From: Serratia silvae
GTDB taxonomy: Bacteria > Pseudomonadota > Gammaproteobacteria > Enterobacterales > Enterobacteriaceae
Length of the DNA stretch: 64,000 bases
Direction of reading: 5' to 3'
Assembly: GCF_023282985.1 (NCBI RefSeq)
Contig: NZ_JAGQDC010000009.1
Span: forward strand, 1 to 64,000
The position numbers and the translations under genes are program-made. Shown here in pieces: positions 55,458 through 64,000 of the stretch (position 1 is its first letter; every line of letters starts with the position of its first letter). The notes below the pieces were generated by a model. That model was not told the DNA's origin, did not search any database, and saw nothing but the letters and a program-made list of their open reading frames with translations.

Positions 55458-56465
55458 ATGGCTTCTCTAAAGGATGTGGCGAAACTGGCAAATGTGTCGC
55501 TCATGACGGTTTCCCGCGCGCTCAATAGCCCGGAAAGGTTAAAGCCTGAAACCCTGGCGCGCGTACAGGCCGCCATCAAGGAAACCAATTACGTTCCCGA
55601 CCTGTCAGCGAAAAAAATACGCGGCGCCCATGCCACACCGAACACTATCGGGGTGCTGGCTCTTGACACGGTTACCACGCCATTCTCGGTGGAAATCACG
55701 CTGTCGATCGAAGAGACCGCCCGGGCGTATGGCTGGAACAGTTTCGTGGTAAACATGTTCTCTGACGATAATCCAGAGACTATTGTCGACCTTTTACTTT
55801 CACACCGGCCAGACGGCATCATCTACACCACGATGGGACTGCGTCAGGTGCCGCTGCCGACCAAACTGCTCACCCTTCCGTGCGTGCTGGCCAACTGTGA
55901 AAGTTTGCACGATCCTGTCGCCAGTTACATTCCGGACGACGAACAAGGTCAGTTCGAGGCGGTGCAGGCGCTGCTCGCCGCAGGTCATCGTCAACCACTC
56001 TGCCTGCATCTGCCAAAACACCATCTTGCTACCTTGCGCCGCCGTCAGGGACTGGAGCGCGCCTGTCGGCAAGCGGGTATCAACCCTGACACCCTCATAC
56101 ATTTCTATATGGAGCATGGCGATGAGCACTACCGTGATATCCCAGCCATTGTGCTGGCGCATATCAAGCAGGGTAATCCGATGTTCGACTCGGTCATTTG
56201 CGGCAACGATCGTATCGCCTTTATGGTCTATCAGACGCTACTGGCACAGGGTCTGCGCATCCCACAAAATGTGGCAGTAGTGGGTTACGACAATATGGTC
56301 GGCATTGGCGAACTATTTTTACCACCGCTCTCAACGGTACAACTGCCGCATTACGAAATAGGTCGTCATGCTGCGCTGCATATTATCGATGGCAAGACGC
56401 AGACCGATACCGTCAAAATATCCGCGCCCTTGCTCAACAGAGCCTCGATCCATAGCAACCTGTGA
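55458..56465 (+). CDS. cscR: LacI-family repressor of the sucrose cluster (CscR-like)
   Basis: 335 residues from ATG 55458, with GGGAG upstream. The N-terminal HTH (MASLKDVAKLANVSLMTVSR) and hinge are followed by the periplasmic-binding-type effector fold: TTPFSVEITLSIEETARAYG, HRPDGIIYTTMGLR, SVICGNDRIAFMVY and VVGYDN. It follows E. coli CscR closely. It is divergent from cscB and presumably represses it through the two CG-centred dyads, with release by sucrose or fructose. The frame to 55389 is unlikely. Confidence 0.88.
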   Translation: MASLKDVAKLANVSLMTVSRALNSPERLKPETLARVQAAIKETNYVPDLSAKKIRGAHATPNTIGVLALDTVTTPFSVEITLSIEETARAYGWNSFVVNMFSDDNPETIVDLLLSHRPDGIIYTTMGLRQVPLPTKLLTLPCVLANCESLHDPVASYIPDDEQGQFEAVQALLAAGHRQPLCLHLPKHHLATLRRRQGLERACRQAGINPDTLIHFYMEHGDEHYRDIPAIVLAHIKQGNPMFDSVICGNDRIAFMVYQTLLAQGLRIPQNVAVVGYDNMVGIGELFLPPLSTVQLPHYEIGRHAALHIIDGKTQTDTVKISAPLLNRASIHSNL

Positions 56466-56805
56466 TTGTACAAAAAAGAGTTACGGCGGACACCCTAGGG
56501 ATAATTGGCTATCAATATGAATTAATGGGAAAAATAAGCCCTATTTCAACACTCGAAAACACTCTACAATAATTGCGCATTGAAATATCGCTCCAATCGG
56601 TGTCTATTATTACTGGGGGATCTCAACCTTACCCTCTGAAACCTTGAAAAACGTTTCTTATCAATACCTAGTAGACCATAAAGTATGCCATACGCCTTTC
56701 CACTGAAAATATCCAGCGGTTATTACCTATTTATTTAATCGCCCTTTTCGCCCTGCAAAATAAAATTAAGCTGCTATAATTTCTCCCGTAACAAAATAGG
56801 AAGAA
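56466..56805. other. intergenic region between cscR and the ERIC/dps leader
   Basis: 340 nt, AT-rich. It presumably holds the dps promoter region and the right edge of the sucrose insertion. I see no gene, IS end or RNA. The sequence around 56780-56800 (TATAATTTCTCC then AGGAAG) has a -10-like TATAAT at 56775-56780, the best dps promoter candidate. Confidence 0.4.
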
Positions 56806-57005
56806 TACCTTATGGATTTTAAGTTGCAGCTAGGCGACAAGCTATCTCATCCCCAGGAGCTTACGTTTAGTAAGTGACTGGGGTGTGACAAATCTGTCGG
56901 GAACAGATTTGAACGCTGTACACAGCGGCCCCGAAGGGGTGAGGTCCAGGGATGGGCCGAGTAGCTGTGCAGGTAACAACGCTGCAGCTTGAAAGACGAC
57001 GGGTA
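56806..57005. repeat. ERIC element with internal insert, upstream of dps
   Basis: A 200-nt ERIC (enterobacterial repetitive intergenic consensus) element. It has ends of TACCt-ATGGATTTTAAG and CTTGAAAGACGACGGGTA, and the core CCCCAGGAGCTTAC...GTAAGTGACTGGGGTG that ERIC-PCR primers target. About 76 nt more than copy 59050-59173 sits after the core, with small hairpins at 56890-56910 and 56913-56926. It lies in the leader between a candidate promoter and dps, so it may be transcribed. Confidence 0.9.
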
Positions 57006-57033
57006 TACACCCATCAAGAAGAGGATATCTATT

Positions 57034-57537
57034 ATGAGTACCGCTAAACTGGTGAAAACGAAATCTTCTGACCTGTTGTACACACGGAATGACGTGGATG
57101 AGAAAACCAAGCAAGCCGCAATCAAGGCGCTGAACTATCAGGTTGTGCAGTTTATCGATCTGTCGTTGATCACCAAGCAGGCGCATTGGAACATGCGTGG
57201 TGCCAATTTTATTGCCGTGCATGAAATGCTCGACGGCTTCCGCACCGCCATCACCGACCATCAGGATACTTTTGCAGAACGTGTCGTACAGCTCGGTGGC
57301 GTCGCGCTGGGAACGGTACAGGTGGTGAATGACAAAACCCCGCTGAAAAGCTATCCCACCAATATTCACAGCGTGCAAGATCACCTGAAAGCGCTGGCCG
57401 ATCGTTATGCGGCCGTCGCCAACGATATCCGTAAAGCCATCACGGAAGTTCCGGATGAAGACACTGCAGACATGTTCACCGCCGCATCGCGCGATCTGGA
57501 CAAGTTCCTGTGGTTTATCGAATCCAATATCGAATAA
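57034..57537 (+). CDS. dps: DNA-protecting ferritin-like protein Dps
   Basis: 167 residues from ATG 57034. It forms a dodecamer, oxidises and stores iron, and compacts DNA in stationary phase and oxidative stress. The Lys-rich N-terminus ([18 protein letters not shown]) binds DNA. Ferroxidase residues are visible in [13 protein letters not shown] (His) and [20 protein letters not shown] (His, Asp, Glu). The earlier frame start (56989) lies in the ERIC element and is rejected. GAGGATA precedes the ATG. It is normally next to rhtA, but the sucrose cluster now separates them. An intrinsic terminator follows at 57561-57597. Confidence 0.96.
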   Translation: MSTAKLVKTKSSDLLYTRNDVDEKTKQAAIKALNYQVVQFIDLSLITKQAHWNMRGANFIAVHEMLDGFRTAITDHQDTFAERVVQLGGVALGTVQVVNDKTPLKSYPTNIHSVQDHLKALADRYAAVANDIRKAITEVPDEDTADMFTAASRDLDKFLWFIESNIE

Positions 57538-57560
57538 ACCCAGGTATCTTTACGCTAAAC

Positions 57561-57597
57561 AACAGGTTGTGGGCCTTGCCCCAGCCTGTTTTTTTTA
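57561..57597 (+). terminator. dps terminator
   Basis: Stem AACAGG...CCTGTT with inner GGG/CCC pairs, followed by a run of eight T. Located 24 nt after the dps stop. Confidence 0.88.
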
Positions 57598-57683
57598 TCT
57601 GCAAGACAGGTTGTATAAAAAACACGCTGGATTACACTGGATATTATTCAACCAGCATTCACAGGTTCACTAATGAGGTAGGC

Positions 57684-57950
57684 ATGGCAGGCGGATGGAC
57701 AGCGGACGGCGCGGTGCAGGATCAAATCGACTCAACGGTAGATGATGCCGTGCAACGTGCTCGTCAGGCCCTCGGCCACGGCGAAAGCGAACAATATTGC
57801 CAGGAATGCGGCGCAGAGATCCCGCAAGCACGGCGTCTGGCACTGCAAGGAGTGCGTTACTGTGTCAACTGCCAGGCGGAGTTGGATAAAAAACAGGCCG
57901 ACAGCACTCTGTTCAATCGCCGGGGCAGCAAAGACAGCCAGTTACGTTAG
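57684..57950 (+). CDS. ybiI: DksA/TraR-type zinc finger protein YbiI
   Basis: 88 residues with the C4 zinc finger CQECGAEIPQARR...RYCVNCQAE of the DksA/TraR family. It matches E. coli YbiI, including the C-terminal FNRRGSKDSQLR. DksA-like proteins bind RNA polymerase; this short member's role is not established. The start is ATG 57684, preceded by GAGGTAGG. It lies between dps and glnH, whereas in E. coli ybiI is near rlmF, so it has been moved locally. Confidence 0.88.
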   Translation: MAGGWTADGAVQDQIDSTVDDAVQRARQALGHGESEQYCQECGAEIPQARRLALQGVRYCVNCQAELDKKQADSTLFNRRGSKDSQLR

Positions 57951-58093
57951 CCAAATCCCTGCTGCAAACACACCGGTTTGCACCAAATGAAATCGGACTA
58001 TGGCTATAAAGTTAGAGTTAGTTATCATTATTGATCGATAATTGTTAATTATCGGTTGTTTCCCGGCTATTGTTTAGTTGATGATAGCTCAGT

Positions 58094-58142
58094 TGCACCA
58101 CCATGGTCGCATTGCACCATTTTGGTGCCCATCAGTGGTGCA
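58094..58142 (+). promoter_or_regulatory. NtrC binding-site cluster upstream of glnH
   Basis: TGCACC-ACCAT-GGTCGC (58094-58110), TGCACC-ATTTT-GGTGCC (58113-58129) and a half-matching TGCCCA-TCAGT-GGTGCA (58126-58142) all fit the NtrC dyad TGCACC-N5-GGTGCA. They lie about 70-120 nt upstream of the sigma-54 promoter, the normal activating distance. Confidence 0.75.
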
Positions 58143-58212
58143 TAAAAATTATAATGGGCAATCCAAACCCAACATCACAACACAACCCCTTGTTTTTATA
58201 ATGATTGCAAAC

Positions 58213-58228
58213 TTGGCACGATTCTTCC
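58213..58228 (+). promoter_or_regulatory. sigma-54 promoter of glnHPQ
   Basis: TTGGCACGATTCTTCC fits the -24/-12 pattern TGGCAC-N5-TTGC in the -24 part with a weaker -12, and it resembles E. coli glnHp2. It lies about 60 nt upstream of the glnH start. Confidence 0.75.
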
Positions 58229-58260
58229 ATAGCACAAAATGCAACATAAAAAATGGGTAA

Positions 58261-59031
<771 letters not shown>

Positions 59032-59049
59032 TTTATTGAACTGATATTT

Positions 59050-59173
59050 TACCCTATGGATTTCAAGTCGTAGCTAGGCGACAAACTATCTCATCCCCAG
59101 GAGCTTACTTTTCGTAATTGACTGGGGTGAGATTGTGCAGATAACAACGCTACGGCTTGAAAGACGACGGGTA
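59050..59173. repeat. ERIC element between glnH and glnP
   Basis: A 124-nt, standard-length ERIC element. Inverted ends are TACCC-TATGGATTTCAAG and CTTGAAAGACGACGGGTA, with the central CCCCAGGAGCTTAC and GACTGGGGTGAG core. It lies 19 nt after the glnH stop in an otherwise compact operon and forms a long hairpin if transcribed. It is the same family as the copy at 56806-57005. Confidence 0.92.
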
Positions 59174-59261
59174 AATTGATTGAGCACAGGGGAGGTATAC
59201 CCGCCCCCTGTGCTTTGTTGTTTATTGATCCCTTTGCTTGGGATCACCGGGAGATAACACT

Positions 59262-59921
59262 ATGCAATTCGACTGGAGCGCCATTTGGCCCGCCATCCCA
59301 ATTTTGTTAGAAGGTGCCAAGATGACCCTGTGGATTTCGGTCCTCGGTCTGATTGGCGGCCTGATCATCGGCCTGGTTGCCGGTTTCGCCCGCACCTATG
59401 GCGGCTGGATCGCCAACCATGTGGCACTGGTATTCATTGAAGTGATCCGCGGTACGCCAATTGTGGTACAGGTGATGTTTATCTACTTCGCCTTGCCAAT
59501 GGCCTTTAGCGATTTCCGCATTGATCCTTTCACCGCCGCCGTAGTCACCATCATGATCAACTCCGGTGCCTATATTGCGGAAATTACCCGTGGTGCGGTG
59601 TTGTCGATCCACAGTGGTTTCCGTGAGGCAGGTCTAGCACTGGGGCTGTCGCGCCGCGAAACCATCCGCTATGTGATCATGCCGTTGGCACTGCGCCGTA
59701 TGCTGCCGCCGTTGGGTAACCAATGGATCATCAGCATCAAGGATACTTCGCTGTTCATCGTGATTGGGGTAGCGGAACTGACCCGCCAGGGGCAGGAAAT
59801 TATTGCCGGTAACTTCCGCGCGCTGGAGATCTGGAGCGCCGTAGCGGTGATTTACCTGATCATTACTTTGATGCTTAGCTTCGTGCTGCGTCGTCTGGAA
59901 AGAAGGATGAAAATCCTGTGA
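59262..59921 (+). CDS. glnP: glutamine ABC transporter permease GlnP
   Basis: 219 residues from ATG 59262 with GGGAG upstream. Five membrane helices. The amino-acid-ABC permease signature is seen in [36 protein letters not shown] (the EAA-type loop), and [17 protein letters not shown]. It forms the inner-membrane channel with GlnQ. It starts 230 nt after glnH because of the ERIC element. The stop overlaps the glnQ GTG start. Confidence 0.95.
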   Translation: MQFDWSAIWPAIPILLEGAKMTLWISVLGLIGGLIIGLVAGFARTYGGWIANHVALVFIEVIRGTPIVVQVMFIYFALPMAFSDFRIDPFTAAVVTIMINSGAYIAEITRGAVLSIHSGFREAGLALGLSRRETIRYVIMPLALRRMLPPLGNQWIISIKDTSLFIVIGVAELTRQGQEIIAGNFRALEIWSAVAVIYLIITLMLSFVLRRLERRMKIL

Positions 59922-60640
59922 TTGAATTTAAAAACGTCTCCAAGCACTTTGGCCAGACCCAGGTGCTGCACAATATCGATCTGAATATCAAACAGGGTGA
60001 AGTGGTGGTGATCATCGGGCCTTCTGGCTCCGGTAAATCAACCCTGCTGCGCTGCATTAACAAGCTGGAAGAGATCACCAGCGGCGAACTGGTGGTAGAC
60101 GGCCTGAAGGTAAACGATCCGAAGGTGGATGATCGTCTGATCCGCCAAGAAGCCGGTATGGTGTTCCAACAGTTCTACCTGTTCCCACATCTGACAGCAC
60201 TGGAAAACGTCGCCTTTGGCCCTATTCGTGTACGGGGTATGAAGAAGGCAGAAGCCGAGAAGCATGCGCGTGTGCTGTTAGCCAAGGTGGGTCTGGCTGA
60301 ACGTGCTCACCACTACCCTTCCGAGCTGTCCGGCGGACAACAGCAGCGGGTTGCCATTGCCCGGGCGTTGGCGGTGAAGCCCAAAATGATGTTGTTCGAT
60401 GAACCAACCTCGGCGCTCGATCCGGAACTGCGTCACGAAGTGCTGAAAGTGATGCAGGATCTGGCCGAAGAAGGCATGACGATGGTGATCGTGACTCACG
60501 AAGTCGGCTTTGCCGAAAAAGTGGCCTCACGCCTGATCTTCATCGACAAAGGCCGGATCGCCCAAGATGGCAATCCCCATGACCTGATCAACAACCCGCC
60601 AAGCCCACGCCTGCGCGAGTTCTTGCAGCACGTTTCCTGA
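59918..60640 (+). CDS. glnQ: glutamine ABC transporter ATPase GlnQ
   Basis: A 240-residue ABC ATPase with a GTG start overlapping the glnP stop by 4 nt. Walker A is [15 protein letters not shown], the signature [15 protein letters not shown], Walker [13 protein letters not shown] and the H-loop VTHEVGFAE. It energises glutamine uptake. A strong hairpin follows at 60652-60680. Confidence 0.96.
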   Translation: MIEFKNVSKHFGQTQVLHNIDLNIKQGEVVVIIGPSGSGKSTLLRCINKLEEITSGELVVDGLKVNDPKVDDRLIRQEAGMVFQQFYLFPHLTALENVAFGPIRVRGMKKAEAEKHARVLLAKVGLAERAHHYPSELSGGQQQRVAIARALAVKPKMMLFDEPTSALDPELRHEVLKVMQDLAEEGMTMVIVTHEVGFAEKVASRLIFIDKGRIAQDGNPHDLINNPPSPRLREFLQHVS

Positions 60641-60651
60641 TCTAAATAAGC

Positions 60652-60680
60652 CTGGCAGGCACATATTTGGTGCCTGCCAG
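60652..60680. terminator. glnHPQ terminator hairpin
   Basis: 11-bp perfect stem CTGGCAGGCAC/GTGCCTGCCAG with a 7-nt loop, followed by CTTTC. It lies between glnQ and the convergent chemoreceptor gene. Confidence 0.8.
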
Positions 60681-60698
60681 CTTTCACTGCTCCCCACT

Positions 60699-62003
60699 TC
60701 AGTGGATCACATCGCTTTGTTTGACGGAAGTAAACGCCTGCATCAGCTTGACCACATCCTGCATACCCACATTGACCTGATTGATCACCTCACCAGCATC
60801 CTTGGCTAGCGCCACGCCGCCGCCCGCCTGTTCCACACAGGTCACCATCTTGTTGATTGCCGCCGTCACCCCTTGCTGAATAGTTTTGGTGACTTGCTCA
60901 ATCTCGCTGGCGGCTTTACGGGATTGCTCGGCCAAGGTACGCACCTCATTAGCCACTACAGAGAAACCGCGCCCATGCTCGCCCGCATGCGCCGCTTCGA
61001 TCGAGGCGTTAATCGCCAGTAGATTGGTCTGGGCGGCAATTTTGCGGATCGCCTCAACCATGTTGCCAATCTGTTGCGAACAGCGCCCCAAGTCGCTGAC
61101 TACGTCCGAAGTCTGCCGGGCGGCCATCTCCACCTGCTGCATCCCCTGCACCGCCTGCTGAACAATGATCGCCCCTTGAGCAGCGGTTTTATCGGTTCCC
61201 ATGGAGAGATGGTGAACATTTCGCACCATTTCCTCTTCATGCTGCTGTTGGAACGTCTGGCGAGTGATGTCCTGGGCGATTTTCACCACCTTTAATACCC
61301 GCCCTTCATTGTCGATGATTGGGTTATAGCTGGCCTCTAACCACACCCGTTCCCCACGCCGGTTGATACGCTCGAAGCGCCCGGTCAAAAACTCCCCCTG
61401 GGCCAGCCGTTGCCAGTGCTGATGATAATCGTCAGAGTTAGCGAACTCCGGCGTACAGAGAATGCTGTGTGCCTGGCCGCACGCCTCTTCCAGCCGATAG
61501 CCCATCAGATCGAGCATATTGTCGTTGGCATCCAGAATAATGCCGGTTGGCGAGAAAGTGATCATCGCCATCGAGCGGTTCAGCGCCGTTAACAGGCTCT
61601 GATGTTCCTGGGCCTGAGTGATACGACTGGTCACCTCGCTGGCGATCTTGATGATCTCCACTACCTCGCCGTGTTTATTTAATACCGGGGTATAAGTCCC
61701 CTGTAGCCAGACCACTTCACCGTCCTTGCGAATACGTCTGATATTATCGGTAATGGCTTCGCCGCTATTTAATTTTTGCCAATGGCGCTGATAGGCCGGA
61801 CTGGCGACGTAGTTTGGATCGCAGAAAATACGATGATGCTGACCAATCACTTCCTGACGCTCGAACCCCATGGTTTGCAAGAACAGATCGTTGGCACGTA
61901 ATACGGTGCCATCGGGTTTAAATACGATCATCGCTACTGCATCTTCAATGGCACCTAATTCGGCACGCCATGGGTTATTTGACTGACCTAGGTTTAAAAA
62001 CAT
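60699..62003 (-). CDS. soluble PAS-PAS methyl-accepting chemotaxis protein (BdlA-like layout)
   Basis: About 434 residues from ATG 62003; the earlier frame start at 62039 is not conserved. No membrane helix. Two PAS domains with following PAC motifs occupy about residues 20-130 and 140-255 ([78 protein letters not shown]). The C-terminal signalling domain has [20 protein letters not shown] and [20 protein letters not shown]. It should signal to CheA from the cytoplasm. Pseudomonas BdlA has the same layout and links redox or c-di-GMP cues to biofilm dispersal. The ligand here is unknown. Confidence 0.85.
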   Translation of the reverse strand: MFLNLGQSNNPWRAELGAIEDAVAMIVFKPDGTVLRANDLFLQTMGFERQEVIGQHHRIFCDPNYVASPAYQRHWQKLNSGEAITDNIRRIRKDGEVVWLQGTYTPVLNKHGEVVEIIKIASEVTSRITQAQEHQSLLTALNRSMAMITFSPTGIILDANDNMLDLMGYRLEEACGQAHSILCTPEFANSDDYHQHWQRLAQGEFLTGRFERINRRGERVWLEASYNPIIDNEGRVLKVVKIAQDITRQTFQQQHEEEMVRNVHHLSMGTDKTAAQGAIIVQQAVQGMQQVEMAARQTSDVVSDLGRCSQQIGNMVEAIRKIAAQTNLLAINASIEAAHAGEHGRGFSVVANEVRTLAEQSRKAASEIEQVTKTIQQGVTAAINKMVTCVEQAGGGVALAKDAGEVINQVNVGMQDVVKLMQAFTSVKQSDVIH

Positions 62004-62252
62004 CGGGTAAATCCTTCTGGCAGATGGAGTTAACAGCAAGCCCCCCTATTTTTATACAATCTCTTGCTCACCACTAAACGCGCGATCTCCCTGAAAATGG
62101 CGCACGACAATGCTCCAGATTAACTGGATAAAAATATTTTATTCAGCAATGTAATTATTGTTTTTTTAACTAATTATCAACATGGGATTTTATTAACAGT
62201 ATTGAGGATAACGCAAGCCAGACAGAATGAAAGGAACGACAGAATAAATAAT

Positions 62253-62278
62253 CGTTGCCAGCACGATCGCTGGCAACG
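62253..62278 (-). terminator. rlmF terminator
   Basis: 10-bp stem CGTTGCCAGC/GCTGGCAACG with a 6-nt loop just after the rlmF stop. The minus strand that follows is T-rich. Confidence 0.8.
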
Positions 62279-62286
62279 GTCGGCAA

Positions 62287-63297
62287 TTATTGCCAGCGTT
62301 CTGCCGCCCAGGCGGCTTGCTGCTCGGCATCAAGGAAGGTCCAGGCCACAAAACGGCTAATCTTTTGCCCCTGCGCCATTTCTATGGTGCGCACCTCTGC
62401 GGCCCCGGCCTGCTTGAGTGCATAATAAATGGCAGGCAGCGTGGTGTTTTTAGAGATCAGCGAGGTGAACCACAGGCAGTTCTTCGCTTTGCCGACGCTC
62501 TCTTCAACCATCTTGCGTACAAAAGCCTCTTCGCCTCCTTCACACCACAGCTCGTTGTTCTTGCCGCCAAAGTTCTGCACCGGCTTTTCCGCCACAGCCC
62601 CTTTGCCCAACTTATGTAACTTGAGGCGTGTGCTGGCGCGCGCTTCCTGCTCTGAACCGTGGAACGGCGGGTTACACAAGGTAGCATCGAAGCGCTCGGC
62701 AACACCGATAATGCCGTTGAAGATACACTCCTGCTGTTTCTGCTGGCGCAGGCGCACGGTATTTTTTAACGTCGGGTTCATGGTCACGATCATCTTGGCG
62801 GCCCCCAGCGAGACCGGATCGGTTTCCGAGCCGGTAAAGCGCCAGCCATATTCGCGCTGGCCGATGATCGGGTAAATGCAGTTGGCCCCCACGCCGATAT
62901 CCAGGATCGCCACACCTTTACCTCGCGGGATCTCGCCACCGTTGCTGGTCGCCAGCAGATCGGCCAGGTGATGTAGATAGTCGGCTCGCCCTGGGATCGG
63001 CGGGCAGAGATAGTCGGCCGGAATATCCCAATGTTCGATGCCGTAAAAGTGTAGCAACAGCGCACGGTTGAGCATTTTCACTGCGGCAGGATCGGCAAAA
63101 TCCACCGAGATATCGCCCCAGGCGTTGGGTTTGACAAAAGGTTCCAAGCCCGGACAGGTGGCGATCAAGGTAGGGAAATCATAGCGTGAGCGATGGCGAT
63201 TGCGCGGATGCAGGCCGCTTTTCTGCTGCGGGAAACTTTTCTTTTTTTCCACCGTGACGGGCTCTCTGAAAGGGTTTTCTGGCGCGTAAGATAGCAT
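62287..63297 (-). CDS. rlmF: 23S rRNA m6A1618 methyltransferase RlmF
   Basis: A 336-residue SAM-dependent methyltransferase for adenine 1618 of 23S rRNA. GLHPRNRHRSRYDFPTL, DYLHHLADLLA, ILDIGVGANCIYPIIG (SAM motif) and TLCNPPFHGS (N6-adenine NPPF motif) follow E. coli RlmF. About 25 extra N-terminal residues precede the usual start, and a later start is possible. In E. coli it lies between glnQ and ybiB as here. Confidence 0.93.
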   Translation of the reverse strand: MLSYAPENPFREPVTVEKKKSFPQQKSGLHPRNRHRSRYDFPTLIATCPGLEPFVKPNAWGDISVDFADPAAVKMLNRALLLHFYGIEHWDIPADYLCPPIPGRADYLHHLADLLATSNGGEIPRGKGVAILDIGVGANCIYPIIGQREYGWRFTGSETDPVSLGAAKMIVTMNPTLKNTVRLRQQKQQECIFNGIIGVAERFDATLCNPPFHGSEQEARASTRLKLHKLGKGAVAEKPVQNFGGKNNELWCEGGEEAFVRKMVEESVGKAKNCLWFTSLISKNTTLPAIYYALKQAGAAEVRTIEMAQGQKISRFVAWTFLDAEQQAAWAAERWQ

Positions 63298-63395
63298 AAA
63301 GCCCGGCGAGGCGCTTGTGGTAGTGGAGTAACGCCCCTCACCCTAACCTTCTGCCTAAAGAGAGGGGTACGATCAAGTGGAAAACCATGGGCAGA

Positions 63396-64000
63396 TTAAC
63401 GCAGCCTGTCTAATCCCTGCTCCAACGTTTCCACTTGGCCGGTCGCGACCAGACAGCAGGCAACCTGCCGAGCGATAGGCTCGGGAATGGCAACCTCACC
63501 AGCCAGACAACGTTCCGTCCAACGCGCCGTGGTCGCGGCATCCTTAGCAGCGGGCACCTCAGCTAACGCATCCTGTTCTGGCCGCTCCAGCAAAATCTGC
63601 GGCTCACCACCGACGATATAGTGGATTTTGGGACAGCGTTGCGGATTGGCATAGGCCTCCCCTTCGGTGCCATGCATCAGTAATCCCCGCGCACCGATCT
63701 GGCAGAAAAACGAGGCAACGCGATCGACGTATTCCGGATGAGAAACGCTGGCGATACGCAGCACGTCATGCTCACCAAACGGCGTCGCCAATTTTGCCAA
63801 GGTGTGGGCGCTGTTACGCACCCCCATCTTCCAGCGCAGGCCAAGCTGATTTTCCAACGCTGGCGCAAGCGCCGACACTGGGATAAACACCGCATCTCCG
63901 TCATCCAAACGCCATTGTGCGGCCTGAGGATCTTCAGACCAAGGCACCCCAAGCTCGCGGAAAATTTCTGCGCTGGTGACGCGCGTGCTGTCGTTCACTA
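63396..64000 (-). CDS. ybiB: YbiB, anthranilate-phosphoribosyltransferase-like protein (5' part outside the window)
   Basis: The C-terminal 200 or so residues of YbiB: WKMGVRNSAHTLAKLATPFG, ASVSHPEYVDRVASFF and LLMHGTEGEAYANPQRCPKI follow E. coli YbiB. The first visible Met at 63998 (MNDSTRVTS) is internal, since the family needs about 120 more N-terminal residues. The gene continues beyond 64000. YbiB-type proteins have the TrpD2 fold and bind nucleic acids. It is the rightmost gene. Confidence 0.9.
   Translation of the reverse strand, partial: VNDSTRVTSAEIFRELGVPWSEDPQAAQWRLDDGDAVFIPVSALAPALENQLGLRWKMGVRNSAHTLAKLATPFGEHDVLRIASVSHPEYVDRVASFFCQIGARGLLMHGTEGEAYANPQRCPKIHYIVGGEPQILLERPEQDALAEVPAAKDAATTARWTERCLAGEVAIPEPIARQVACCLVATGQVETLEQGLDRLR

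Overview
The window looks like chromosomal DNA of an enterobacterium close to Serratia. This rests on gene content and order, not on a database search. From about 48.5 kb to the right edge the order ompX, rhtA, dps, glnHPQ, rlmF, ybiB follows the E. coli backbone, with extra genes inserted. Two ERIC repeats, a complete cyn operon, an ecpABCDE cluster and an L-threonate (ygb) operon also fit the Enterobacterales.

Layout. (1) 1-7 kb is an AT-rich accessory island. It holds a small secreted protein and a two-gene Hachiman anti-phage system (hamA-hamB). Hachiman is preceded by a small XRE regulator whose promoter carries a C-box like those of restriction-modification controller proteins. A PIN-domain protein and an unrecognised zinc-site protein follow. 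(2) 7-9.3 kb is cynR divergent from cynTS (cyanate detoxification). (3) 9.3-19 kb is a nine-gene chaperone-usher operon with a LuxR-type regulator inside it, plus a membrane-bound winged-helix regulator and its FidL-like partner. (4) 19-22.9 kb holds a monooxygenase-fold protein beside a P450 remnant, a glutathione transferase, phoA with a PHO box, and a MarA/SoxS-size AraC regulator. (5) 22.9-29.9 kb is a second, FimA-type chaperone-usher operon, divergent from an EAL-domain protein and a second LuxR regulator. (6) 29.9-34 kb holds a Met-rich MXKDX-repeat protein, a Tat-exported sulfite-oxidase-fold enzyme, its cytochrome b membrane subunit and a divergent two-component system; I infer a periplasmic oxidative-damage response. 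(7) 34-41 kb is the E. coli common pilus cluster ecpABCDE without an adjacent intact ecpR. A LuxR pseudogene lies beyond ecpE, next to a 202-bp deleted IS903-type element. (8) 41.4-47.5 kb is the L-threonate/tetronate operon with its DeoR-type regulator. (9) 47.6-64 kb is backbone interrupted by a sucrose (csc-like) cluster with a broken porin gene. The backbone carries dps, ybiI, the NtrC/sigma-54-type glnHPQ operon, a soluble PAS-PAS chemoreceptor, rlmF and the edge-truncated ybiB.

How the parts work together. Three separate chaperone-usher pili (two classical, one alternate) lie within about 32 kb, with several LuxR-type, EAL and ToxR-like regulators between them, so this looks like an adhesion locus under layered control. 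The points most worth following up are the controller-protein-like switch in front of Hachiman, the uncharacterised PIN and zinc-site neighbours, the MXKDX/sulfite-oxidase module, the IS903-derived mini-element, and ERIC elements placed in the dps leader and between glnH and glnP.
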